Shown here one piece after another: positions 1-11,583 of a DNA stretch of 64,000 bases (the stretch's first letter is position 1; each line of letters starts with the position of its first letter). A program made the translations under genes and the position numbers. This stretch comes from Palsa-504 sp963742795 (lineage in GTDB: Bacteria; Actinomycetota; Actinomycetes; Streptosporangiales; Streptosporangiaceae). The notes below the pieces were generated by a model. The model did no database searches, had not been told where the DNA came from, and saw only the letters and a list, made by a program, of their open reading frames with translations. The stretch is taken from assembly GCA_963742795.1 (NCBI GenBank), contig CAVUNL010000032.1:62001-126000 (forward strand). The letters run 5' to 3'.

Positions 1-2178
<2,178 letters not shown>

Positions 2179-2417
2179 GTGCTCCCATCACCTGTGCCGG
2201 CGCTGAGCAGATGCGTTCGGCACCGTTGTGCGATCTATTCCGATGGTAGACCGGAGCTCACTATCATGGGCCGAACGGAGTTTTTGCAGCCAGGCTAAGC
2301 CTCGAAATCCCCGCCCGCGATGGTGGCGCCGGCCTCGACAGGCGCGGCTTTTGATGGGATTCATGACGTTCAGGGTCTTGCGGACCGCCGTCATAGTGCG
2401 GGGGAGGCGGGTGATCA

Positions 2418-4819
2418 TGGCCGACAGCACTGACGACCTGCGGCGGCTGGCCGCCGTCATCGATCGCCAGCGCCGCGAGCTCGACCGCATCCGCGCGGCG
2501 GCGCCCGGCGAGTCGGTCGTCGCGATGGCCAGGGGTGCGCTGATGGAGCGGCTCGGCCTGTCCTCAGCCGAAGCCGCCAGTCAGCTGGCTGAGCTGTCCG
2601 CCGCCACCGGCATCCCGCTGGCTGAGATGGCCGCCGCGGTACTGTCACCGGAGTCCGTCACGGGCGGCGGGGGGCCAGACGCCCCCGGCGCGGCGGGCGG
2701 GCTGGCCGGTGCCGGCGGCCGGGCCCGGCCCGCGGGGCCGCGGGGCGCGGCCTGCTCACGGCCGAGGCCGCGGCCGAGCTGGCCGCTGACGGCGCGGAAC
2801 TGGCCAGCACCCTGGCCGGGCAGGTGCTGAACCCGCTCGGCGCGGTGACGGTCGTGTTGTGGCTGCTGGAAGCCGACGGTGCGCTGAGCATGCTCGGTGC
2901 GGCCGGCCTGTCGAGCGGCGAGGCCAGCCGCTGGCGGCACATCCCGCCGCAGCTGGACGGGCCGGTTCAGCGCGTGGCCCGCGGCAGCGCCGATCTGTGG
3001 TGGCCCGCGGGCCCGCCCGAGGGCGACCGCGCGCCGGTCACCGGACAGCCCGGCGGGGCCGCGGGCCGTCCTCGCGCTGCGCGAGCGCAACGGCGAGCTG
3101 CTCGGCGTGCTGGAGGCCAGCTGGCCGGGGCCCGTCGCCGAGTTCGGCCCCGACGTCCGCCCGCGGCTGTCCGCCCTGGCCGCGGGCTGCGCGCCGGTGA
3201 TCAGCGCCCGCCTGGCCCACGGCAGCCTGGCCGCCGCCCAGCCCAAGGCCGCCGTCTACGCCTTGCTCGACAGCCTGGCCGATTCGGTGCTGGTCGCCCA
3301 GGCCATCAGGGATGACGCCGGACGGGTGGCCGACTTCAGCATCGAGCACGCCAGCCCGGGCTTCCGCGATCCGGTCGGCCGGACCGCCGCGGACCTGGCC
3401 CGGCTGACCCTGCTGGAGGCCTATCCGGCCAGCGTGTCCGGCCCGGGCCTGTTCGCCAGGGCCCGGCAGGTACTGGCCGATGGCGTACCCCAGCACGTGC
3501 CCGAGCCGCTCGGCGAGTTCGGTTCCGCGGCCGACACCGATCGGCCTCCGCTGGCCGATCTGCGCGTGGCTAGGTTCTTCGACGGCGTGATCTGCACCTG
3601 GCACGCCGAGGACCCGGCGGGTTCCGGGGTCCGGGTGGCCGCGCTGCCCGACCACGCCCAGCGGCTCGGCCGCCTCGGCGGCTGGGAGGAAAACCTCGTC
3701 ACCGGGGTGGTGCGCTGGACCGATTCGGCCTTCGAGCTATTCGGCCTGCGGCCCAGCCCGGGTGCGGAGATCCCGCTGGCGGACCTGCACAGCTACGTGA
3801 TGGCGGCCGACAAGCCGGTGGTGAAGCGGTTCCGCCAGCGGCTGCCCGAGGAGCGGGAGGCGGCTACCGCGACCTTCCGCGTGGTCCACCCCGAGGACCG
3901 CAGCATCCGCCAGATCCGGGTCTTCGCCGAGCCGGTCACCGATGCGGCCGGCACCGTGGTCGCGCTGCGCGGAGCCTTCCAGGACATCTCGGCGCACTAC
4001 CACACGCAGGTCGCGCTGGCCGCGACCCGTGATCAGCTGGCCGACTCCGAGCAGCGGGTCGCCGAGGAGCACCTGCTCGCGCTGCGCCTGCAGCAGGCCA
4101 TCATGCCGCCGGACGAAGTGCCGGTGGAGGCGGCCGGGATCGACGTGGCCGTGCGCTACCGGCCGGTCGGCGAGGGACACCTGGTCGGCGGCGACTGGTA
4201 CGACACGCTGCTGCTTCCCGACCACGACGTGCTCCTGGTGGTGGGCGACGTGGCCGGGCACGGCATCGACGCGGTGACCGGCATGGTCGCGGCCCGCAAT
4301 TCGCTGCGCGGCCTGGCCATCACCGGGGCCGGCCCAGCCGAGCTGCTCCGCCTGCTCAACGGCGTGATGTGTCATCTCACCTCGGGAGTGGTCGGGACCG
4401 TGGTGTGCGGGCTGTACAACCCCGAGACCCGCATGCTGCGCTGGGCCCGGGCCGGTCACCTGCCGCCGGTCCTGATGCGCGGCGGCACGGCCTGGGCGCT
4501 TCCGCTGCCCGGCGGCGTGCTGCTCGGCATGGACCCGGACGCCGATTACGAGGAAGCCACCCAGTCGCTCGAGCCCGGCGACTCCTTGCTGCTGTTCACC
4601 GACGGGCTGATCGAGCGGCGCGGGGACTCCATCGAGGACGTGCTGGGGGAGTTCGTCTCCGCCTTGCCCGCCGGGTCGGGCGAGCTGACCGCGGCCACCC
4701 AGGCCGACCACATCATGGCCAGCGCGACCTCGGACACCGGCGACGATGCCTGCCTGGTCGTGGTCCGCATCGGTGCAGACCTCAGCGCGGATTCTCCCGC
4801 GGCGCGTGCCGCACGCTGA
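2418..4819 (+). CDS. ANTAR-like/GAF/PAS/SpoIIE protein phosphatase (two frameshifts)
   Basis: ATG 2418 follows GGGAGG. The first 75 residues resemble an ANTAR-type helical region (VVAMARGALMERLGLSSAEA). A GAF-like stretch follows (LNPLGAVTVVLWLLEADGAL), then PAS-like segments (near 3250-3560 and 3680-4000, with GGWEENLVTGVVRWTDSAFE), then a coiled linker and a PP2C SpoIIE phosphatase with VGGDWYDTLLLPD, VGDVAGHG, ARAGHLPPVL and LLLFTDGLIERRG. These acidic motifs bind the two metals in this family, so catalysis should be intact. Frame changes near 2720 and 3050; the sequence reads as one protein across both. Family role: dephosphorylation of STAS anti-anti-sigma proteins. A STAS protein and a HATPase kinase lie at 7.4-8.4 kb, a plausible but unproven partner set. 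The 3' end overlaps the convergent aldehyde dehydrogenase by 38 bp. Confidence 0.85.
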
Positions 4820-5896
4820 CCCAGTGCTCGGTGGTGAAGTCCTCGACCGCGCGGGCGGCCAGGCCGCCGAAGGCGGTGCCGGCGTCATCGTGCGCCGGAG
4901 AGTCGTTCACGTACGTCATCCCGGCGCCCGCCCGGAGCGCGAAGCGCACCCCGCGCTCGGCGTCACCGGTGAACACCGCGGCAGGCCGCCCGTCCGGGAC
5001 ATCGGCCGCGATCTCGAACGCGTCCTGCTCGTCCCGGGCCCGGATGACCGTGACCACCGGGCCGCAGGGCTCCTCCCGGACCGCCGCCACGTCGCTTCCG
5101 GCCAGCAGCACATGCGGCGGGAGCACCAGCCCGGCCGGGCCGCCCGGCCCGCCGCCGAGCACCTGCCTGGCGCCACCGGCCCGGGCCCGTTCCAGCCGGT
5201 CCTGGATCAGGCTCAGCTGCCGGGCGCTGATGAGCGGGCCGACGTCGGTGTCCTCGGCGGACGGATCGCCGGCCCGCAGGCAGCCCGCGGCGGTCACCAG
5301 CCGCTCGATGAACTCGCGGTACTGGCCAGCAGCAGGCCGCCGGCGACCGGCGTGTCACTGGCCGGCTTGAGGACGACCGCGTTCCCCGCGGCCAGCGCGG
5401 GGGCCGCCGACCGGTTGGCCAGCTGCAGCGGGAAGCGCGACGGGCTGATCACCGCGACCACCCCAGCCGGCCGCCGGTACACCCGGCTCTCCTGATCCGC
5501 CAGGTCAGAGGGCATGATGCGGCCGGCTGCCTGGTGCGGTACCGATCCGGCCCGCAGCATCGCCGAGCGGGTCAGGCTCCACTCCAGCTCAGCCTGGCCG
5601 ACCGGGGCACCGGTCTCGCGGATCAGCCAGCCGGTGATTTCTGCCTTGCGGTCCTGCATCAGCGCGGCCGCGGTCAGCATGACCTCGGCGCGGCGTGCGG
5701 GCGGCTGCGCGGCCCAGTCCCGCTGCGCCCGCGCTGCCGCGGTGCAGGCCTCGTCCAGGTCGCCGGCGGAGGCCAGCGGTATCTCGGCCAGCATGGCGCC
5801 GTTCCAGGGATCGGTGTCGGCGGCGGTCTTGCCGCTGCTCCCGGGGCGCCACCGGCCGCCGAGCGGCATGGCGGCGAAGCCCTCGTACCTGGCCAT
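4782..5896 (-). pseudogene. Aldehyde dehydrogenase with an internal deletion removing the active site
   Basis: The N-terminal part from ATG 5896 (MARYEGFAAMPLGGRW) follows the ALDH fold through AVISPSRFPLQLA and NAVVLKPASDTPVAGG, the cofactor-binding segment. At about 5335 the sequence jumps, with a frame change, to YREFIERLVTAAG, which normally occurs some 130 residues later, and continues through GDPSAEDTDVGPLI and REEPCGPVVTVI to the C-terminus. The reconstructed protein is about 370 residues against roughly 480 for the family. The missing block contains the conserved glutamate (ELGG) and the catalytic cysteine (GQxC), so the product could not be a dehydrogenase. Either a real deletion pseudogene or an assembly deletion. 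Convergent with the phosphatase gene at 2418. Confidence 0.85.
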
Positions 5897-6000
5897 GATC
5901 CCAGCGACTACCCTGCCTGACCGCGGCTACACGCACCGTCATGACGTTTCGGCCAGCCCGGGAGGCGAGCTGCCTCCCGGGCCGGCGGCCGAGCCGTTCG

Positions 6001-7194
6001 TTACGCGGCCAGGGCGGCCGCCTTGTCGTAGACCGCGAGCGTTTCCCCGGCGATCCGGTCCCACGAGTACCGGGACCTGACCCGGTCGGCCGCCGCGACG
6101 CCGTACGCCTCGAGCAGCATCGGGTGCGCGAGCAGCTGCCGGATCCGCTGGGCCAGCAGGGCCGGACGGCCCGGCGGGATCAGGATGCCGGTCGTCCCGT
6201 CCACCACGGCGTCCGCGTGACCGCCCACCGGAGGCGCGATGACCGGGGTGCCGCACGCCATGGCCTGCAGCGACGTGGTGCCGGACGGCTCGTACTGGCA
6301 GGTAGAAAGGACCAGGTCGGCCGACCGGAGCAGGGCAGGCATCGCGTGGTGCTCGATCTTGCCGGTGAAGATCACCCGGTCGGAAACGCCCAGTGTGCCG
6401 GCGAAGCTGGCCAGGCCGCGGTAGGCGGCGTCGCCGGGCAGTTCGGCGCGGTCCGGGCCGCCCACCACCAGCAGCTCGGCGCCGGGCACCTTGGTCAGCG
6501 CCCGCAGCAGCGTTTCCAGGGCCGCGCGCTGCCTCAGGTCGGCGGCGGTCAGCAGGCGCGGCCTGCCGTTCCGCTCCGCCACCGGGCCCTCGGGCGTGAA
6601 CATGTCGGTGTCGACGCCCCACGGGATGACCCTGATCGAGGAGCGGTGCACGCCCAGGCTGGCCAGTTCGGGCACCTCGGCGGAATAGGTGGCGACCACC
6701 GCGGTGGCGCTGCGCCCGATGGCGGGCTCGAGCCGGATCCGCGCCGCGGCCGAGCCGTCGGCCCGCACCCGGTCGCGCCGTTCGGTGACGCCGAGCGAGC
6801 TGAATTCCTGCACGACCGGTATGCCCTGGTCGCGAGCGGCGGCCAGCGCCGCCAGGCCGCTGGTCCAGCGCAGTGCGTGCACGACGTCGGGGCGGTCCTG
6901 CTCCCAGCAGCTGCGCAGCGGGCCGCTGAAGGCCGGGACCCGCTCGAGCAGGCCAGCGTCGCCGCCGTCGGCGGGGACCGGGCCGGCGTTGATGTGCTCG
7001 ACCCGGACGCCGTCGTGCAGTTCGGCCTGGTCGGGCAGGTCAGGCTGGTGCTTCTGGGCGTAGACAGTGACCTGGTGACCCTGGCCGGCCAGGCGCCGGG
7101 TGAGCTCGGAAAGTCCGATGTCGTCACTGTCCGGGCCGGAGCCGACCCGCGGGTGCAGGGGAGTCGCGTTCTGGGCGACAAGAGCGATCTTCAT
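6001..7194 (-). CDS. GT4-type glycosyltransferase (group 1)
   Basis: Start ATG 7194 (MKIALVAQNATPLHP) follows AGGAGG at 7 bp; an upstream in-frame extension lacks a ribosome site. 397 residues with the two Rossmann domains of a retaining GT-B enzyme. Visible features: the glycine-rich acceptor-side loop near residue 17, VIPWGVDTDMFTPEG linking the domains, RLLTAADLRQRAALETLLRA, and the donor-site segment EPSGTTSLQAMACGTPVIAP with the EX7E-type glutamate. Closest in style to MshA- or sucrose-phosphate-synthase-like enzymes using an NDP-sugar, but acceptor and product cannot be read from the sequence. It is transcribed alone, and its neighbours give no pathway context. Confidence 0.9.
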   Translation of the reverse strand: MKIALVAQNATPLHPRVGSGPDSDDIGLSELTRRLAGQGHQVTVYAQKHQPDLPDQAELHDGVRVEHINAGPVPADGGDAGLLERVPAFSGPLRSCWEQDRPDVVHALRWTSGLAALAAARDQGIPVVQEFSSLGVTERRDRVRADGSAAARIRLEPAIGRSATAVVATYSAEVPELASLGVHRSSIRVIPWGVDTDMFTPEGPVAERNGRPRLLTAADLRQRAALETLLRALTKVPGAELLVVGGPDRAELPGDAAYRGLASFAGTLGVSDRVIFTGKIEHHAMPALLRSADLVLSTCQYEPSGTTSLQAMACGTPVIAPPVGGHADAVVDGTTGILIPPGRPALLAQRIRQLLAHPMLLEAYGVAAADRVRSRYSWDRIAGETLAVYDKAAALAA

Positions 7195-7398
7195 GAGGGG
7201 CCTCCTGGCTGACGAAACTCTGTCACGGTGTCGCCAGCGGGAGATGAAAAAGTGGTGCCTCATCCAGGCGCTCCGCGAAAACACCGTGTCGCGTTGAGCG
7301 TGCCTGCGTCGTAGGCACCACTAGAGGTGAGCTTATCCCATCTTGACCGTTCGCAAACACGCGAACCGCGGATCGGCTTTCCGCGGGTTTAAGGGGGG

Positions 7399-7749
7399 TC
7401 AGCCCGAGGCGGCGTCGGCCACGCTGTCGAAGACGGGGATCAGCCGGTCAGCGGTGGTCAGCCGCAGGATCTTGGCCACCGCTGCCTGCGGCGACACCAG
7501 GGCCAGCACCCCGCCCTGCCGGTCCAGCGACCGGTTCACCCGCAGCAGCGCGTGCAGCGCCGAGGAATCCATGAAGCGCAGGCCGGACATGTCGATGATC
7601 AGCGTCCGCGGCTGCTGGGCGACCTCTTCTTCCAGCAGGCGGCGCAATTCGTCGGTATTCGTGACGTCGGCCTCGCCGGTGATTTCCACCAGCGTGTAAG
7701 GCTCGCCGGCGGACTCCCGGGCCGTCACAGAGACCGTCAGCAGATCCAC
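7399..7749 (-). CDS. STAS-domain anti-sigma factor antagonist
   Basis: About 116 residues from GTG 7749 (VDLLTVSVTARESAG); a TTG 93 bp upstream in frame is also possible because neither has a clear ribosome site. The STAS fold shows LVEITGEADVTNTDELRRLL, the phospho-site loop DMSGLRFMDSSALHALL with its serines, and GGVLALVSPQ. In the family the serine in MDSSAL is phosphorylated by a HATPase anti-sigma kinase and dephosphorylated by a SpoIIE phosphatase. The kinase-type protein lies immediately upstream on the same strand (7848-8357) and a SpoIIE phosphatase at 2418, which supports a partner-switching module. Confidence 0.9.
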   Translation of the reverse strand: MDLLTVSVTARESAGEPYTLVEITGEADVTNTDELRRLLEEEVAQQPRTLIIDMSGLRFMDSSALHALLRVNRSLDRQGGVLALVSPQAAVAKILRLTTADRLIPVFDSVADAASG

Positions 7750-7847
7750 GCACTTGTTGTACCACACGGCGGATTCGAGCGGGATAGTCCTCACCTGGCC
7801 GGGAGCAGGCTGGAAGCCGACTGTTACCGGCGTGCCACGCAATTGCG

Positions 7848-8357
7848 TCAGCGGGCCAGGCGGCCGGGCAGTTTCATGTGCAGGCGGATGGTCGTGCCGG
7901 TCTCGCCTGAGCGCATTTCCACCTGATCGCAGACCTGGTAGACGATCCAGAGCCCGTGCCCGCCCATGGCGTCGAGTGACGGCCTGCGGTGTCCCGCCAG
8001 CGGATCGGAGATCAGGCCGTCATCCTCCACCTGGCAGACGATCTCCTCGGTGTCGTACCAGATCTTCAGTGCCCCGGGAGACTTGGCGTGGCGGATGGTG
8101 TTGGCCGCGACCTCGCTGACGGCCAGCACCAGGTCGGCCGCGCGCGGCTCAGCCAGCCCTGCTTCCCTGGCGTAGCGGTACACCACGGCGCGGATCGCGG
8201 CCAGGTCAGTGGTGTAGGTGTAAGACATGGCACCCGGCGCCGGGGACGGCAGCGGGCCGCCGGTGCCCGGCCGAGGGGACGGCGGGCCGGCGAGCGCTTC
8301 TTGTGCCGCGTCTTGAGCCACCGGTACGCGCTGCGCGGACTTTGCGTCCCAGGACAT
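7848..8357 (-). CDS. HATPase_c_2 anti-sigma regulatory kinase (RsbW/SpoIIAB-like)
   Basis: 169 residues from ATG 8357 (MSWDAKSAQRVP), after which a proline/glycine-rich stretch leads into the GHKL ATPase domain. The N box LVLAVSEVAANTIRHA, the G1 box VEDDGLISDP and the G2 segment GGHGLWIVYQVCDQVE are clear. Family function: binds and phosphorylates a STAS antagonist and holds a sigma factor. A later start at the MSYTYTTDLAAIRA methionine would still give the whole domain. Lies 99 bp upstream of the STAS gene in the same direction, so the two are probably co-transcribed. No sigma factor is encoded nearby. Confidence 0.88.
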   Translation of the reverse strand: MSWDAKSAQRVPVAQDAAQEALAGPPSPRPGTGGPLPSPAPGAMSYTYTTDLAAIRAVVYRYAREAGLAEPRAADLVLAVSEVAANTIRHAKSPGALKIWYDTEEIVCQVEDDGLISDPLAGHRRPSLDAMGGHGLWIVYQVCDQVEMRSGETGTTIRLHMKLPGRLAR

Positions 8358-8544
8358 CAGCAGCAACGATACACCAGGGGCGGAAAGGGGCACCGGGAAT
8401 GGCGGCGGCGTCGCCCGCTGGCAAATAGGTGCCATATCGGACCTGGCTCGCACGTGTATCTGCCGTACGCGGGGTAGACGAAAGGGCGACTTGCGTCCAC
8501 CGCTCTCCGGAATCAGCGGAGCTGCCCGTCTTTGGGAGGTAAAT

Positions 8545-8742
8545 ATGCGAGTCGGAGGGGTCGTCCTGCTGATATGGCTGGTCATCGGTGCGATAGCCGC
8601 CGGGCAGCGAGGTTATTACGGCTCGTCGTCCACGAGTTGCGCCCATGCCGGAACGATTGTCGCCACCGTAGCGGCCGGCCCGCTCAATTACGTGGGCGTG
8701 AACCCGAAGGTCTCGTGCCATATGCCATCTCCGAGCAGCTGA
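8545..8742 (+). CDS. Small single-pass membrane protein, GQRGYY type (copy 1)
   Basis: 65 residues from ATG 8545 with GGGAGGT 5 bp upstream. Residues 4-22 form one membrane helix (GGVVLLIWLVIGAIAAGQRG), followed by a tyrosine pair, a cysteine, a second hydrophobic patch (GTIVATVAAGPLNYVGVNP), a second cysteine and a short polar tail. A paralogue of nearly the same length lies at 17187-17393 and shares GQRGY(Y/F), a cysteine 7-10 residues later, AGPLNYVG, an (N/D)P pair and a C-terminal SC. The conserved pair of cysteines could form a disulphide outside the membrane. I do not know the function; similar short proteins are, as I recall, scattered in actinomycetes. An intergenic repeat lies 140 bp downstream. 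Confidence 0.75.
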   Translation: MRVGGVVLLIWLVIGAIAAGQRGYYGSSSTSCAHAGTIVATVAAGPLNYVGVNPKVSCHMPSPSS

Positions 8743-9029
8743 GCCCCGGGCCAGCCTCATTCCCGGGGGAGAAGCGACGCAAGCCGGCGATGCCGCCTGA
8801 AGCCTCCTTTCGGGAACTAGTCGGCTACCCAGGCCCGGCCGGGCCAAACCCCGCCTCCCTGACCGTCTGGCCATCGCTGTTTTTATGCCGAACGGGCCGT
8901 GGTGCCACGACCAGGAAACGGCGACGGGCCGGGGCCATCTGGGCCGTCGGCTGGGCGCCCGTCCCGAACTTGCCGGGAGCTTGCTTCGAGGAAAGCTGAG
9001 CACGGCCGGGCCGTGCTTATCGTGGGTAC
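8743..9029. other. Gene-free spacer with one copy of a dispersed 20-nt element
   Basis: 287 bp between the small membrane protein and the dioxygenase. I see no convincing reading frame. The only recognisable item is the element at 8884-8902 (see separate entry), preceded by a T run. Confidence 0.6.
8884..8905 (+). repeat. Dispersed intergenic element, copy 1
   Basis: Reads TTATGCCGAACGGGCCGTGG then TG. Near-identical copies occur at 17404-17424 (minus orientation), 41082-41097, and diverged copies at 27883-27903 and 27961-27978. All lie between genes or at gene ends. Confidence 0.7.
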
Positions 9030-9932
9030 GTGGACGAGCTGGCCGACTCCGCGGCGCTGGTGAACGACCCGGCCGGATTGCGCGGGCGCCTGGCCGATCA
9101 GGGCTACCTGTTCTGCCGCGGACTGCTGCCTGCCGCCGAGGTCCGCACGGCCGGGCTGGCCGTCGCCGGCCGGCTGCGGGAGGGCGGCTGGATGGACGAC
9201 CGGGGCATTCCGTCGATCGAGCCGCGCGCGGTCAACTCGGTGGATGGGCTGCGTGACCCGGCCTTCCGGGGCGCCATGATGAGCGCCGCGTTCCACCGCA
9301 TCGCCTACCTCCCGGCGCTGCGCACCGTGGTCCGCGGCATCCTGGGGCCGGAGGCGTTCTGCTATCCGGCGAAGGTCCTGCGTGCGGTCTATCCCGAGCG
9401 GCCGCAGGCCCGTCCGCGCGGCCGCTACATCCACTATGACTACGGGGTGGGCGGCGTACAGGACATGCTGACCAGCTGGATCCCGCTGATGGAGATCCCG
9501 CCCCGGATCGGCGGCCTGGCCGTCAAGCCCGGCGGCCACCTGGGGCCGCCCCGTCCGCCGCGCCCGCTCAGCCGGTTCGAGCCGGGCTGGGCGACGACCA
9601 GCTACGAGCCGGGCGACGTGATCATCTTCCACTGCCTCACGCCGCATGCCGCCTTGCCGAACACCGGCTCGGTGCTGCGGGTTTCCGGTGACTTCCGCTG
9701 GCAGCGAGCGGACCAGCCTGCGCCGGCCGAGCTGATCCTGGGCCCGAACGGGCGCCCGCCCGAGCTGTTCAGCCGCCTGTTCCGGCACGAGCCGTGGTGG
9801 GAACCGGTTCCCCCCGGGCTCGTCCTGCACCCCCGGATCCAGATGGCTGAAGTGCCGCCAGGACCCTCACGGCTGGTCCCCGTGCACCCGGGCTGGCGGC
9901 GCTGGCGCCCGCCGCCCGCGGCCGTGCACTGA
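9030..9932 (+). CDS. Phytanoyl-CoA dioxygenase (PhyH) family Fe(II)/2-oxoglutarate oxygenase
   Basis: 300 residues from GTG 9030. The double-stranded beta-helix iron site is visible as YIHYDYGVGG (His and Asp of the HxD motif) and IIFHCLTPHAALPN (distal His), with an arginine in SVLRVSGDFRWQ suited to binding 2-oxoglutarate. Family members hydroxylate lipid-like or secondary-metabolite substrates; no neighbour indicates which. Cytoplasmic, no signal peptide. The C-terminus is proline/arginine-rich. It stands alone on the plus strand and converges on the membrane protein gene at 10017. Confidence 0.88.
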   Translation: MDELADSAALVNDPAGLRGRLADQGYLFCRGLLPAAEVRTAGLAVAGRLREGGWMDDRGIPSIEPRAVNSVDGLRDPAFRGAMMSAAFHRIAYLPALRTVVRGILGPEAFCYPAKVLRAVYPERPQARPRGRYIHYDYGVGGVQDMLTSWIPLMEIPPRIGGLAVKPGGHLGPPRPPRPLSRFEPGWATTSYEPGDVIIFHCLTPHAALPNTGSVLRVSGDFRWQRADQPAPAELILGPNGRPPELFSRLFRHEPWWEPVPPGLVLHPRIQMAEVPPGPSRLVPVHPGWRRWRPPPAAVH

Positions 9933-10016
9933 CCGCCGGCTACTTGACGCCGCGGCCGATGCCGAGCAGCGAGTTGGCCGCCGTCCCGGCGTTGTCCCAG
10001 GTCGCGTCTTGCTCCC

Positions 10017-10952
10017 TTACCTGAGCGCGGCCAGCACGACCAGCAAGATGGTGAGGGTCGCCAGCATGCCATGAATCGCGATCACCGTCACCGGAACCCG
10101 CTGCTGGCCGGCGGCCGCGGTGTCCCGGCTGGGCTCGGGCAGCGCGGCGGCCAGGACGGCCATGCCCAGGCTGGCGATGATCACCACCAGCACCACCGCG
10201 ATCCAGGCCAGGGCAGCCAGCCCGGTCACGACGAATGCGATCCACAGCAGCAGCCCGGTCAGGGCCAGCCCGAAGTGGCCGACGATGAAGCCCGTAGCCG
10301 ATCCCGCCGCCTGCCCGCGCCCCGGCCGCCCCCTGCCCCGCCGCAGCCCCCCGCCGCGCCGCGTGTCCCCGAGATGCCCGCCGCGCCGCCGCGCCGCCCG
10401 CCCGCCGCGCAGCCGCTCTGCCAGCCACCCGGCGAGCAGGTAGGTCCCCGCGGCCGCGGTGAGGACCCAGGACGCCAGGGCGGCCAGGCCGAGCGGCAGG
10501 CCCGCGGCGGGCCGCGCCGGGGCGGTGGCCTGCCCGGCTGGGGCGGGCGGGCGGGGAGCCGGGATCGTGCTGACCAGGCCGGCCAGGTAGCCGCCGTCCT
10601 GGCGGGCCAGTTGCCGGGCGACGGCCTTCGGATGGCCCGCGGTCAGGTCCCTGATGGCCCGGGCCGCAGCCTGGTTGACCTGCTCGCGGCTCAAGCCCGC
10701 GCAGGCGCCGGGCACCGCCGTCACGGCGACGTGCCGCTGGATGGCCTGCACGGCGAAGGCGTAGCACGTACCGGCGGTCGGCCGGTACGGCGCCGCCGGG
10801 CCTGCCGAGCACGCGGCGGCCAGCAGCACCGCCAGCAGCGCCACCAGCGCCATGGCCAGCTTCACCGCCAGCGGTCCCGGCCACGCCGGGCCGGCCGGGC
10901 CGCGGGCTGGCTGCCCGGCCGGCCGCCGGATCTGGCCCGCCCCGCGCCGCAT
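10017..10952 (-). CDS. Integral membrane protein of unknown function
   Basis: 312 residues from ATG 10952, with GGGAG 7 bp upstream. A basic N-terminus is followed by a hydrophobic helix ending in LLAAACSAGPAAP (possible lipobox, though not canonical), an extracellular segment of about 100 residues with two further cysteines (GTCYAFAVQ and GACAGLS), then a helix (LGLAALASWVLTAAAGTYLL), a long arginine/glycine-rich cytoplasmic loop, and three or four helices to the C-terminus. The other frame just beyond the stop (REQDATWDNAG, SLLGIGRGVK, stop about 9940) reads as a plausible tail, so one missing G near 10016 may have shortened the gene. No family recognised. Confidence 0.6.
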   Translation of the reverse strand: MRRGAGQIRRPAGQPARGPAGPAWPGPLAVKLAMALVALLAVLLAAACSAGPAAPYRPTAGTCYAFAVQAIQRHVAVTAVPGACAGLSREQVNQAAARAIRDLTAGHPKAVARQLARQDGGYLAGLVSTIPAPRPPAPAGQATAPARPAAGLPLGLAALASWVLTAAAGTYLLAGWLAERLRGGRAARRRGGHLGDTRRGGGLRRGRGRPGRGQAAGSATGFIVGHFGLALTGLLLWIAFVVTGLAALAWIAVVLVVIIASLGMAVLAAALPEPSRDTAAAGQQRVPVTVIAIHGMLATLTILLVVLAALR

Positions 10953-11131
10953 ATGCGCTCCCGGGAACAATCGATTGCGTTTCAGCGTACTCGTCTCCGG
11001 GTCACCGGCAACGCCGGGCGCCACCACGGGTGAATTCCCGGCGCCTCGTTAATCGTGCTCGCTCAAATAGCTGGCCCGCCCGTCACGCGCAGGTCAGCTG
11101 GTGCCCGGCGGCCTGGGCACGGGAATGAGAG

Positions 11132-11172
11132 CGGATCTTGCCCGCACGGGCGGCGCCACGCGGCAAGATCCG
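11132..11172. other. Hairpin, 11-bp perfect stem
   Basis: CGGATCTTGCC at 11132-11142 pairs with GGCAAGATCCG at 11162-11172 across a 19-nt loop. A smaller hairpin, GTGCCC/GGGCAC, precedes it at 11101-11120. Together with the terminator-like hairpin at 11243 they form a series that could belong to a small structured RNA. Confidence 0.45.
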
Positions 11173-11242
11173 ATTCGTGATCTTCGCGTATCCGCAAGTG
11201 ATACTGGCGCGCCGGAAATACCCCGGTCAGGGCAGAATAGAA

Positions 11243-11279
11243 CAAGGCCCCCTCCACGTATGAGATGGAGGGGGCCTTG
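11243..11279. terminator. Terminator-like hairpin, 14-bp perfect stem
   Basis: CAAGGCCCCCTCCA at 11243-11256 pairs exactly with 11266-11279 around a 9-nt loop. No T run follows, as is common for actinomycete terminators. The sequence is symmetrical, so it could act for either strand. No gene reads into it directly, which leaves open an unrecognised transcript from about 11100. Confidence 0.65.
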
Positions 11280-11500
11280 CCTGGTCTCGCCACGCCGATC
11301 CAGCCAGTCACCTGGCCTTCCCGGCACCGCGGAACCGCCCGCCAGTGCCGTGCACCCGTGCGATCAGCCAGTCACCCGGCCTCTCTCACGTCCCCCGGAG
11401 TCGCCCCTGAGGTGGTGCCCGTTTCCGACGGTGAAAGTATTTCTACTGCTTCAGCGCCAGCCGCGCAAGGGTTTACCGCACAGTCATTCCGGATTTTTTG

Positions 11501-11583
11501 CTATCCACATTCTGTCCACAGAACGCGTCCGGTTATTCGCAGCCGGCGGCGGTTATCCACCGGTTCTTCACAACTCTTCCACA
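11501..11583. promoter_or_regulatory. Cluster of DnaA-box-like 9-mers with helical spacing
   Basis: Same-orientation sites: CTATCCACA (11501), CTGTCCACA (11512), TTATTCGCA (11533), TTATCCACC (11553), TTCTTCACA (11564) and TCTTCCACA (11575). The first, second and fourth differ from TTGTCCACA/TTATCCACA by one base or two; the others are weaker. Starts are separated by 11, 21, 20, 11 and 11 bp, close to whole turns of the helix. No dnaA, dnaN, parAB or gyrB is nearby, so this is not the chromosomal origin by context. Confidence 0.55.

Noticed and set aside
11501..11583. Chromosomal replication origin
   Set aside because: DnaA-like boxes are present, but dnaA, dnaN, rpmH or gyrB are not adjacent and there is no AT-rich unwinding region; kept only as a DnaA-binding cluster.
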